The notes below the pieces were generated by a model. It was not told the DNA's origin, searched no databases, and worked only from the letters and a program-made list of their open reading frames with translations. From positions 434,001 through 498,000 of the forward strand of contig OZ237738.1 in the NCBI GenBank assembly GCA_965178125.1: 64,000 nt of DNA, given 5' to 3'. Made by a program: the position numbers and the translations under genes. The stretch is from Bilabrum cf. latius. Its lineage: Eukaryota > Bigyra: Bicosoecida > Bigyra > Bicosoecida. Each line of letters begins with the position of its first letter. The first letter of the stretch is position 1. This document shows, in pieces, positions 37,442-49,241 of the stretch.

Positions 37442-39391
37442 ATGAGCGAGAATCTGACAACATCTCCTGAGGTTGCGTTAGCACAGACAACAGAATCATC
37501 CTCTGGCGCCCCGCTATTGGAGGTAGAGGGCAGACAGCCAACGGACGAGGAGATTCTCGATGCGTACGAAGTAGAGCGTGTTGTCCGATTTGCTCGCGAT
37601 TGTGGGTGCAAGCGTTTGGCATTGTAGTTCCCAGACTGGATGTTAGTGCACTGTCCAGCAGTTGCAAGGCTTGTGTCTGACCGACTGCCAGAAGAAAGCA
37701 TAGCTTTTGTCCTCGGAGACACTTCATACGGAGCAGATTGCGTTGATGAGGTAGCAGCAAAGCACCTGGGAGCAGATGGCGTCGCTCACTTTGGACCAGC
37801 ATTCTCACACGCGACTTCATCGCTCCCAACACTGTTTGTGTTTGGCAGAGGCGACATCGATCCAGTTGCTACGGCCGATGCAATTGCGAGCCGAGTAGGC
37901 AAGCTCGACGTAAGCTTGCGACCTGGCAGCTCTGACGGAAAGAAAGACAAGCAAATGCTTGTGCTTCTTGCAGACTCATAGTACAATTCGGTTCTTGCTG
38001 CAACGTGTGCTTCGTTGCGAAACCATCCCGATATTGTTGGCGATAGCCGCGTCAGCTGGGACGTCTTGTCTGGCGAACAGGAAGCAGAATAGCTTGTTGA
38101 GCCATCTTCGAAAGCACCTGAAGCTGAAACAACCACAGGAGAAAGTTACAGTGCGTCAGGGTCGTCTGAAGCTGCTAGCAGGAGTGACGAGGGCGGGGAT
38201 GCTGCTGCTGCGACGGGACATGCCGGCAAGGTGCTGCAGCTCAATCTCGCTGGAGCCTCTGTCTCCTTACCGCCGTGGTGCACCGACTTGAGTTAGGTGC
38301 ACCTTGCGTACATTGGAGATCCAGGCCCGGGCGGCTGGGCGGCAGCGGGTCCAGGAAGCGGGTCCACGCGGCTGACCCAGGCCATGATGAGGCTTGGCTG
38401 CGGGGATGCGATCGTCTACTCGCCCAGGAAGAAGAAAGTGGCACCGGGCCCGGACATCCACCGCCAATTATCCCGCCGCTTCATGGCAGTCGAGCAGGCC
38501 AAAGTTGCAAAAACGGTGGGGATTGTTGTGGGCACCCTTGCAGCACGCCGCTTTCGCGATGTTCTGTGGGGCCTCAAACGGCTGGTGCGCGCCGCCGGCC
38601 GTGGGTGCTACACGTTCGTGATCGGAAAACTCAAGCCAGAGAAGCTTGCTAATTTCGGAGAGATTGATGTTTTCGTGCTGGTGGGGGCTGGTGACAGTGC
38701 TCTCGTGGATACCCGAGAGTTTCCGAAGCCTGTCGTGCTGCCGTACGAGGCAGTGCTTGCGTTCAACCCAGAGGTGGAATGGGATGGCAAAATCGTCCTC
38801 GACTTCGATGAGCTGGTCAAGTTCTTGCCACCGAAGCCGGAGCCTCTATCTGCGACAGATACTACTGCCACAGCTACCGGAGGTCTTGCTGCGAGCGCAG
38901 CAGCAGAGCCAGTGGTGTCCGACAGCACAGCGCCAGGTTCTGCAGGTGATAGCGCAAAGGGCCTGGGTGCTGGGTCAAGTACAGCCGGGATCGAGGACGA
39001 GGATGAGGAAGAGGATGACGACAAGCCGTTCTTCTCGCTGGTCACAGGCAAGTACGAATCGCGGGGATCTGCCAAGTCTGGCGGCCCGACCGTATGGGGT
39101 GGCAGCACGGCACTCACCGTGTCGGGAGCCGGTTAGGTTGCATTGCCGTCAGAGTACACGGGTGCCGGCCGCCTGGCGCAGCTGAACTGGCAGGGGATGG
39201 ACTATGAAGTTACCGAGGAAGCAGACACCAAGGTTCACAAGGGATGGCACGGGGTTGCAAGCGGTTTTGAGGGCGAAGGCGACGGGGAGCGCGGCGTGGA
39301 AGGCAGCGATCATGACAAGTCACGGACCGCCGGGGCAGCTGCAGAGCCAGGTGCCGCCAGCGGGGCTAGTGGCGGATAGGCAGGAACATGA
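37442..39391 (+). CDS. DPH2: Diphthamide biosynthesis protein 2 (DPH2)
   Basis: This 649-residue DPH2 homologue is the partner of DPH1 in the first step of diphthamide formation on elongation factor 2. Family signatures include RLALQFPDWML, LGDTSYGADCVDEVAAKHLGA and the C-terminal VGIVVGTLAARRF, FVIGKLKPEKLANF and VFVLVGAGDSAL. The Gln of ALQFP is encoded by TAG 37625-37627. Five further TAGs are 37979, 38090, 38294, 39134 and 39377. The Cys of GADC is present, but the motif that often carries the next Cys (HYGxxC in relatives) reads HFGPAFSH, so cluster binding at that site is doubtful. The C-terminal ~200 residues are acidic and Gly/Ala-rich. Start ATG is 37442 and stop TGA 39389-39391, 94 bp from the convergent kinase gene. 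Confidence 0.92.
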
Positions 39392-39485
39392 ATCAGGTAT
39401 CCGCGTGATTTGATGCTACTGAAAGAAAACTACCTCTGTTTGAAGAACATGCAAAGCTTACCGTTTGGCTGCGCACTGCCACTAG

Positions 39486-42400
39486 TCACGTTTCATCACT
39501 GCCTCCCGACCCGAGCCTGGGGCTGGCCGCCAATGAGTGACTTTCCTTCGATGAAGAACTCTAATCCACATTAGATGACGTCTCTTCCGACTCGATGACG
39601 CTCGGCAGGGACGCTCTGCCGAGACCGAAGGCCGAGGCGATAGCGCTTCGCGCACGGTACCCTGGGACAGTGGGGGCTAGCGCCTTCGTGGCACCTGCTG
39701 CAATCTTCGGAGAGTCCTTGTTACGTCCACTGGAGTCTTTCTGCCCCACTTTGCTCCTCTACAGTTCTTGGGGGGCCGTTATCTCCTTCTGGAATTTGCC
39801 GGCCTCGTCCGTGCATCGAAGAAGCAGCAGTGAGGCCTTGTCTCTCTTGATCCGAGCCGCCTGCAGGTCCTCTCTGGCCATCTCCAATCGCATGCCGGGC
39901 TGCACGATCGCGCTATACCGACCAAGAAGCCTGTGCAAAGGGAATTGCACCAGCCTCCTCCGAATGAACACAGCTAGAGCCGCCATTGCGTTCAGCTCGT
40001 TTAGCTTCTTGTTGTATTTCTACCGGATCTTCTTGCTCGTGCGAGGTCTGCGCGCCCCTGCCCTTGGCTTCACCTGGCCCACGACTGCTTCGAGCCATGG
40101 CAGCTCCTTGCGAGGATCTTGCGGATGCGCTGCCTCCACAAGTCCACCAGTGTGGCACTCGATCACAGCAGATAGAGACACCTGTGGCGACGCAGACGAG
40201 CTGGCCTGGCCGACACCATCCGTGGCCATGCCAGAGGCGGCCTCATCACCGGATTGAGCAGATGTTGCTGTCGCTCTATGTACGGGTCCTGGTCCGCTTG
40301 CACTGCCAGGTCCATCGCCCGGACGGCCATCGCTGAGAATGCCTGCACCACTTGGATCAGCGAATGGATTGTCCGCGTTCCATCTGGTCCGAACCATCGC
40401 ACGGAGGCCGCCTGATGAAAACTTGGCCCGAGCTGACGTAGCGGTAAGCTGACTGGCCATCAACTCCGACTTTGCTGATGAAGTCGGCATTAGCCACGGA
40501 TGCACGGCCAGCACGCACGCATTGTACCGATTCTCTGCCTGCACCTCCAGCAAGCCGCGCAGCAGATCGATGCACTCTGGACTAAGCCCAGCAGGCAACA
40601 ATCGCCAGCTGATCTGGCCTCGTCGGGCTGCCCTATACTGCTCCTCCTTGGTCGAACCAGCAAACGGGATACGGCCGGACAGGAGGCAGAACAGCGTGAC
40701 ACCAAAGGACCAGTAGTCGCTGGCTGTCTGCCCCTGGTGCTTGAAGAGCTCGGGGGCCATGAAGAGAGGGGTACCCGCAATGCCGGCGACGAATGCATGC
40801 TACTCGCGATGCAAGTACCCCTTATGCGACATAACGGCACTGTTCACCTGTGATACACGGATGCTCTGGTCGCTTTGATTTGTGCCGCCTGCCTTGGCCC
40901 GCACGACTGCCTTGGCCCAGTCGGACACGGACTTGGATGGTTCTCTAGCGCTGGAATATGACAGTGCAGCCGTCTTGCTGCTGCTTGCCGTTGCCCCCGA
41001 TTGCGAGTGGGCTGCCCATGCTGTTGTGTTTGTCAGATACGAAGCACCTTGATCTGCCGGCTGGTGCAAGACTGCCCTTTGACTGGGCCCAAAACTAGTA
41101 TCATTAGAGGTGGAAATAGCCCTCTCTCCATCGATAGAGACGTTCAGCCGTCCTTGCACGGGTGTCATTGCGTTCCTTTCTGAGCTGAACTAGAAACGTG
41201 GTCCACTATCTGCAGCATGCTTGCTGCTTGCGACTGGTACTTCTCTGTCCATTACAAAGAAGTCGTCGTCGCCTCGCGACATATCGTCTGACAAGGAGAT
41301 TGCACTGCTATCGGCCTGGTCTGTCTCTTTGTTAAACCTCTTAGTTGTCCCTTGAAAGTCTGCACGTCTGATGCGTCGACTGGTGGCAGCTGCAGACCCG
41401 AGTCCCTTCGAGGACGTGCTCCGATGAGTGCTTTCAGGAGATCGGCCTGGTCCGGATCTCACGTAGCTTTCACTCAATTCGGCGATGGCGCGGCGGTCTG
41501 CACCGGCTTGATAATTTTTGACTCGGCTATTTTCGTCACGAATCCGGCTAGCCTAGACAGAAGAAGATTTTGAAATGATCGTACTGATGGCAATATGCAA
41601 GCGTGACTCTGCACAAATTGTCGCTTCGTCCGTTGCGAGCCTTGGCGACTGTGGTTGAGGCGACGAAAGTTGGATCTTAGAACCAAGATCCGGTCCAGAC
41701 GTAGCTGTCTAGGGTATTTCCTGGCTACTACAGCCATAGTCGGACTACCAAACCGTGCATGGTCGCATATCTAGGGGTTCTGATGCCCCTGCTCCGGAGT
41801 GTGGACTGCTGTCCGATGGTGGACTGCTGTCCTATGGAAGCTTCAAGTTGCTTGCTATAGAGCCCCAGTGCGACGACACGAGGTATACGCAGGGCTTTGG
41901 CCCGCAATGGGATGCACAAGCAACGCTGCTGATAGTTGGGCCTATCTCAGTCAGCTGACTTGCCTCCTGTTCAGACCGAGCCGATCTGCTAAGCACGCTC
42001 GACGCATTGGCTTTGCTGCGAAAGTTCTACGCTGCTGAAACGGCAGTCTTCACCCCACCCCTTGACTCTTGAACTGCCTTGCACAAAGACAGAAAGGCTC
42101 TATGTTCGAGTCTAGCAGTATCCGCCGCTACAATCCCAACTGCGCCAGCCCGTCGCGTCGAGTTCGGCCTCTCAGTCGACGCCGGTGACCGATCGCTGAT
42201 CCCAACTATGCTGCAGTAGAGGTTTGGCTCATGCAAAATCATGGACCTGGCTTCCTGTATCGATTTGGCCACAGTCACAACGACGTGCTGCGAGGCAGCT
42301 GCACCTCTCGATTCGATCATCTGCGTGACAGACTCCAGTGACTCGGCGGTCACTGAAGCATACATTGTGCCTGATCTGGTAGCATGGGTCGCGTTTCCCT

Positions 42401-45400
42401 GTCTCTGCCTCTTGCTAGTTGCCGGCATGGCCACAAGCAGCACACTACAAGGCAGCCCCAACTCACTGTCTGCATCCGGGGATAAATCGTTGGCCTGGGT
42501 AAACAACGGCAGCGGATGAGGGCGCTGCAATGGAGCGTATGAAGGCATCACCAGGTGCATGTCATCGTGACGGTCGATGGCAACCGTTCTCCAGGTATTC
42601 TTTGCCTGGTCTGATTGCGCAGCGCCTGTCTACTCCGTTGAAGTGCTGCCATCTGCTGATCTGCTGGCCGTCTGAAGTCCGAGCCCATCCTTGGATATGT
42701 CGACAGCGAGACCGAAGTCAACCAAGCAAACCCGTCCGGTGCCATCCAGTACAAGGTTGGAAGGCTTCACGTCGCGATGCAGCACTCCCGCAGAGTGCAA
42801 CTGCGAAAGAGAGCAAGCGACCTGCCGGCCCACTACCCGAGCCGCGCTCTCCGTCAGCCTCCACCGCCCTGGTCGTTCCCGCAGCAAGCTAGTCAGCGAC
42901 TTTCCCTCAAGCAGCTGCATCACCAGGCCAACCTCATCGTTGCCAATCACAACCCCTTCAAGGCGACACGCGCCTTCCACTCCATGCACAGCGCACCTCA
43001 TCAGTGCAAGCACCTCCCCGCGCACCACATCGGCCTTCAGCGATGCTCGCCGCCCGGAGTTTCCGGCTGAGTACGAGATGGACGAGTCGGGTCCGTGCCT
43101 CTTTTGCTCTGAGCGTGATCGCCGGCTGACCTTCAATGCGACCTTGCGGCGTGTCGGCAGATGCACGGCAAGGTAGACGCGCGCGAAGCCGCCCTCACCA
43201 ATGACCTTGAGTCGGACGTAGTCGAGCATGTGAGATCGAGGCAGGTCGAGCACATTCAGATCGTGCAAGCCTGAGGCATGAGGCTGGACCTTAGTGACTG
43301 GAACATCTCTGATATCTCCATTTTCGCTTGTGCCGTTCACAAAGACGGTCAGCAGCTTCCCGGAGCCTTGATCACTAGCGACCGCTGACATTGATATGAA
43401 CACGGTCTCACCCGTATCCACACGCAGGTGTCTGCTTGGCAGCAGCTTTGCCGTGCCTGGGTCACGTCCATCTGCGGCCAAGTCGTTGAGGCCTACCAAG
43501 CTCCATTCCCTCAGCCACTGGCGCAAATCTGCACCAGCGCCATGATGATATCTCCCACCGCTGGATCTGAGGCATTTCTCAAGCTATGACATCCAAGTCC
43601 TGTGCCAACTCGATGCAGCTCCAGCCTGTGGTTGCAACTCGCTCAACTCTCCATGCTTGAACTGCTCAACGACTCCGTCAGGACCAATGAGAGCCGAGCA
43701 TACGATCCATCTGCCTGAAGCTAGGAGTCCTTGCCGCTCCCTACTTGGCAGTTGGGCGTGTTCAATAAGAAGCGGCTGCCAGTCAACAACGCGAATGGTG
43801 TGCTTCCAATGGATCGCTGCCTCGCGAACGACGCTACTATTACCGGCCGCATGCGCCTCTACTACAGGTTGCGCGTCGCTAGAATTCGTTGCTTTTGCAT
43901 GCATTGGGTCGGCACCACTGGACTAAGTGTGACGCGTCCACTGGCGCCCCAGATACGGGGCCAAGACACTTTCGTTGAGAGACGGACTTGTTGCCAGCTA
44001 CTCGGTTGCCCCAATCATGGGCGTGCAATGAGCGTGTAAGTTCTTTGCTTGCAATGGCGATTTTGTGGACTTGGTACCCACCATGCTAGCTGCAATCTTC
44101 TCGCTTGCGAAGAAAGGTCTAGTCGTCCACTTTTTGCCTGTGTCTTCGTACAGAATCGTTGCAGGGCCAGAGCCAACCCAAGTCGCAACAGTCGGACCTG
44201 CTGCCGTGCCAATCGTTGGCTAAATGTGGATAGACAGCGCCTTAAGTACCTTGTGAACCTAGTAGAGCAAGCTGCATGCGGCAACAATGCTGCGTTCTGG
44301 TGCTGCAAACTTTCTACCCGTGAAGCTATTGGACACGGCTGGTATCGAGTTGGAGGGCGCAAGCAAACCCTCAGATACAGCAGCAGATTGGTCTCGGGGC
44401 ACGTGGCGTCCTTCATTTTCGTCACTCGCCGCCCGGGCATTCTTGTTGTTCGAAGCCTCAGTGTTGAACCATGCCACTCGGAACATCCCAGGCAGACTGC
44501 GCACTCGGATGGCCTCATACTTTGCACACACAGCATCGACTTCAGCACCAATCCGTCGATGAAGAGCCAGGGCAGCGACTGGCCCTGACAAGTCATTGAT
44601 TGCCTTATATCCACCAAGCACCAAAGTCACCACGATGGACCGACCGAGATCCACAGGACGATTCCGAAGTGCCAAGGTTGCAGAAACTTCGTGTTTCCTA
44701 TAGTTTTCATTGTTGGGCACCACCAGGCTACTAGCGCTAGACCAAACAACGTCTTGCCGCTACGAGCTGCTTGAGCTCGAGGCTCCAGCCGAAGGATTTG
44801 ATAGCGGTTCTGAGCTGCGCAGCAGGCCTTTGGACTCAACTTGCACTGCACCTGCTTGCTGCTGCCTCTTGAGCTCGCGCAGGTGCTGCAGGATCAGAGA
44901 CTTCGGCATCAGAGCCGAGGCAGCTGCAGCCAGCTAAGACCTAGTCTGCTTCAAAACCGCTGATGTGGTCTGGAGCAAAGCCTGCACAGTTGCCAAAGAG
45001 GACCCCAGTGTGCCTACCTGAACGAGCCGACCAGAAATCATGGCAAGCATGTAGATCGCACTGCCAGTTGCTGTTAACAGTGCCGTCCAGCTCTAGTTTG
45101 CTGAGTCAGCATCGATCTGCTCCTGCGACCACACACTAGCACATGCAGCTATTGCGTCCTCCCGCGGTCGCAAACCAGGCAAATTTCTCTGTAGTCCTAC
45201 GTAAGGGACGATCGGCATCAGCAGCGCTGCAACGATACCAACCGAAACTGTGCCTGCATTCACGCCATAGGTGCGAATGAGTCCAATCTACAGCTATATT
45301 GCCGCCAATATCGAGCCAGCGGTGGACACGCCGGGTTGTCTAGCGTGGCAAGATTCAGCAAAGGTCTCCAATGCAAACAGTGCATGCGTCGCTACGTGCG

Positions 45401-48400
45401 ACAACACTGCCGATGAGTACGCAACGAATGCAACTCGATCTGGCACAAAGGCTCCCTGAATGTGATACCAAAGACCAGCTATGACCATCCCGAGGCTAAT
45501 GAGAATCCTGGGTAGGTGAGCCATGAGCAGGCTAGCAGTGGATCCATCAGACCCCCAGGACATGTTGCCCGCAGTTACCTCCAAATTGGCAGCAATGAAC
45601 CAGTCTACCAGAGAGTTCTGTATGATGCTAGCTCCAAGCAAAGCCATGATCAGCGCCGAAATGAACGGTAAACCGTTCGTGTTCTCAATTGGAGTATCAT
45701 GGTCGTCTGTGTCTGCCTGACCGGGTACGAACATCTTGGTCACGTCGCCCAACTAACCAGGGAGAAATTCAGCCTATAGCTTGCCCCCATCATGACTACT
45801 ATGGTGAGCGTGAGATGTGGTGTTTTTTCCTGACAAATACCCTGAGCTGCTACCCATGACTGGGGCCAGCCAAGGCGGGATCGGCTCATTGCGTGCAGCG
45901 TCTAGCACAACTAGCCTCTTCGGTGATTTAGCATGGATTCCACCACACAGCTGATTGATTGCCTGGAGCAGCTTGGATGTGGTCAGCTCTACGCTCTACC
46001 GGCCTTCTCCAAGGGCGACGGTGCAGGGAACCAGAAGCTCGACTCCGACTGTCCTATCGGTGCTTGCGGCTCCTCTAGAGCTGCTAGAGTTAGAACGCGA
46101 GTGCATCTTGCCTGAATCAATAGGCTTGGAATGACTACGACGATTGGAAGAATCACCTGCGATTCTTCCCGATCCTGCAGTTGAAGGTAGCCGAGCACCG
46201 TCTTCGAGGGCGGTCTGACCCGCTTGGTTCCCTTCATGGCAGTCCACGGAATGTTGGAACCAAGCAATGAGAATGTCAAGCGCAGCCTTTATGGTCTGCA
46301 GCCCGGACAGGCTTGGGGCTTTGGCAACACGTGACGTTGACGTTGCTCTAGATCGGCTGCGGAGCCACCGAGCGCGGTCCCGCGGATCAATGGCGATTGC
46401 CAGTCTCCACTAAATACCAGCCTATACCGCGGAACTTATCATCTGCAGCACGTCAAGCAGTCGGTGCATGGTGTCTGGGGACATACGCACCGCGTGAACG
46501 ACGTTGCCGTCTACCCTGCCTGACGCACTAGAGAGAGATCTTGATTGGTGATGCTCATGAATCGTCGCCGCTTCTGCAGCCAGCTTGCGTGCCTACACGA
46601 GGCCTCCCCCAAAGGCAGACCATTCGTGCGGCTGCTGCTTCAAGCCAAGCAGGCCAACCACCATCGACACCTACGATGAATTCGGATATGAGATGCCACA
46701 GTCGAGTCGCATGCCGTGATTGTCTGCGGCAATGGCCCCGGCAGTGAACCTCCGAATGGAGGAGAAGCAAGCGAATGCAGCAGCAACGCGCTGCGTGCCG
46801 CGATCGATCGGCTTAATGGACCTCTAGGGCGTCCGCATGCCGGCTGCTCCGATCCACTGCGGCGTGACACCTTTGCCTCCTGCATGCTCGAGCTGCAGCT
46901 TGTCGATCGTGAGCTCTTTGGAGACTTCGCTCCACTTGACCTGGTTGAGCAAGAACAGTGATTTTCTCTGCGCTGTTGAAAGTACGCCCAGTGCCGCCGC
47001 CCCAATGGATGAGTCAGTTGAGCTGCTGATGGATGCGCTGTAGTACCTGCACAGAGCTAGGATGATCCCAGCCGTTGATGCCTGTGGTCCTGCGACCTTG
47101 GGCCGACCGCCGGGCGCACTGACGGCCGAATCCAAGCAGCGCGACAGGATTGCACCAGCCTATCGTAAAGACCGCGGCGGGAATTCCCCACATGACTCGT
47201 TTGAAGCGTCTCCTGCATCGGTGCTCTTGCGGACAATGGGCACTGTCTCGGCGCCGCCACCTAGAGGGTACGACCCTTGTGAACGAGATCCGGCGACTAG
47301 GCTCGCGCGCACTGCCATCACAATGGGTTTCGCCTCGAACGCCATCACACCAGCTGCCATGCACTCCTAAGCAAAGGGCGGCACCTGGTTTCGAACTGCA
47401 CTGACGACAACCTGCTGCTGCTGCTACGCCTGCACGACGGTTCGCCGCAGCCGCTCTGCGGCAGTAGAGCCTCGGTACCTCAGGTACTCCTACTCTATCG
47501 CCAGCATGGCTCCAAACGCAAGTGGAAGCGTCAAAAGGTACACAGACAGCTCCAGAAGGGAGCCAATTCCATTCAAGCCCAATGGGCTGAAGAAATCGTA
47601 CCGATGCTCCTCGTCGAGAACATCAATGTCGGCCGTCCCGAATGGGTAGCTGGGCCCTGCCACGCTCACGGCGATGAAAATCGCGGCGAGGCAAATAAAG
47701 TACACCCATGCGTACGACAGAAACGTCCAAAAGGCCCGATCAACATCATACGGGGCCGTGATTGGCCATGAAATCAGCATCAGAATGGCTACTGGGACAC
47801 CACGACCAGGGCTGATCACCAGGTCGAGAGAAGTAGAAAATACGGCAAGCATTACAATTGTTAACACTGGAGCTGCTGCACCTGCAGCAAGCTCGAGACC
47901 TCGCGATGCTGTTGCTCGCAAACGCCAAGAAGCGTGGGGAGACGAGCCCGTGCGGTCGCAATGAGTCAATCCGCTGGAGGGAGGCGGAGCATCGTTGGGC
48001 GCACCTATCTCGGGCTCATTTGACAGACCATCAGCGGTCTCTTGCTGCTGCTGATCTGCTGCCCCAGCATCAAGCGAGGATTCGAGGTCCTCCAAATCGC
48101 TGAACTCCGAGTCGGCTGCCGAAAAGGGACCATCTTCGTCTGTGCGAATGGCTGATACACGCCCTCCTCTGCTAAGTGCCATACAACAAGTCGATTGGAG
48201 ACAACGCTGACAATCAAAGAAGCTGGAGCAGCAGGCTCGGGAAAACCCCCCAGCACCCGATATGGCGCGATCCAAGTCAGCTTCAACAACTGCGACCATA
48301 TCATGATGAGGTGCTGGTGCAGGCCCAGCTGTTTCTCGTGTCTAGGACTGGTGCGTCTTGCGAGTCATCTCGTCAGCATGCTCTCTCTAGCCTTCTTCAC

Positions 48401-49019
48401 CACATTCAGGATCATTTGGGGTGTCTGCGTGGACGCTCACAGCCGGCCTACTTCTGGACTAACCACAGCTGCAGCGTCTGGCCCGACAGGACAGTCCAGA
48501 TAAAACAACCAGGCAAGCCTTTGAAAGTAAGATGGCTCGAAGCGCAGATTGTCTGGTATTATTCCCACAAGCGCCGTGCAAATCGAAGCAACCGTGATGA
48601 CGGCACCACTTCCCTTCGGCAGCACCTGATCTCGATCGACCGGACAACCCATCAAACGCTGGGCGCTCACCACGATAACGAAGTTTAGGCTCTTTAAGCG
48701 CATTCTTCGGATCTCTAGACGAAGCAGGGCGAGAGGGTTGGCGAACACTCTTATCGAGCTGCGCAACTGAGGCAGGCGCAGTGCTTCTGATGGCTTGAGC
48801 CCACAACCTCATCAACCAAGCAGTGCCGATCAAAGAAATAATAAATGTTATACATACAAATGCTACTGGAATTGACTATCCCGCTTGCCGAGACGTTGCA
48901 ACGGGAGCATCCCCATTCGCAGATGATCGAGGATTCGTAGCTAGATTTGCAATCATGATAAATGCAAACATGCTTACAAACACTCCACACATGCATGTCA
49001 AACAATTAATCGTTGGCAT
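39486..49019 (-). CDS. Multi-pass adenylyl-cyclase-like protein fused to a Ser/Thr protein kinase
   Basis: From about 48.0 kb to TGA 39486-39488 one frame is broken only by TAG (Gln). First come hydrophobic helices (about 49.0-47.5 kb). A cytosolic region follows, containing RLDCGISYPN, VVGLLGLKQQPHEW and ARKLAAEA, which fits the second half of a cyclase C1 domain. Then come about six helices (45.75-45.0 kb). Next are ALMPKSLILQHL and a C2-like domain with VDAVCAKYEAIRVRS and TAAGPTVATWVGSG. A full kinase domain completes the protein: IGEGGFARVYLA, KVALKVS, HRDVKPSN, VDFG, GTPLFMAPE and DYWSFGV. Cyclase metal-binding and catalytic residues are not visible, so that half may be a pseudoenzyme. 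The kinase keeps all key residues. About 650 residues separate DFG (near 42715) from APE (near 40755). The 5' exons (48.0-49.02 kb) are uncertain; ATG 49017-49019 is the likely start. Confidence 0.72.
48342..48440 (-). other. Possible intron in the 5' part of the cyclase-like/kinase gene (99 bp)
   Basis: The donor is CT|GTGAGC and the acceptor GTCCTAG|A. Splicing would join SPEVGRL to HEKQLGLHQHL and skip TGA codons in that frame, linking hydrophobic segments on both sides. A second frame is open here without the intron, so this is tentative. At least one more intron would then be needed to return to the downstream frame. Confidence 0.35.
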
Positions 49020-49241
49020 ATCCCAATTTCAATAGTAGGCTCGGTTGTCAGCCTGAAGAGATAGACTAGCCGAAGGGCTAGCGAGGTTCCGTTCGCCACG
49101 TCACAGGGTGGTCGCAAAATTGGAGAGCCGCGCAATCTGTGGAACCGATAGTTGGTCGCAGGTTTCGAGGCTCAACTAGAGAACTAGGCCACACGGCATT
49201 AGCCTAAACAAATAAGAGAGAAGCTATCATGCTCAATTCAC
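49020..49241. promoter_or_regulatory. Spacer between two minus-strand genes
   Basis: These 222 bp hold the 3' flank of the 49242 gene and the presumed promoter of the cyclase-like/kinase gene. No motif is recognised. Confidence 0.4.

Noticed and set aside
1253-49000. The TAG-broken frames as pseudogenes or sequencing frameshifts
   Set aside because: Breaks are only TAG, the frame never changes at them, and flanking catalytic motifs are intact across many independent genes.
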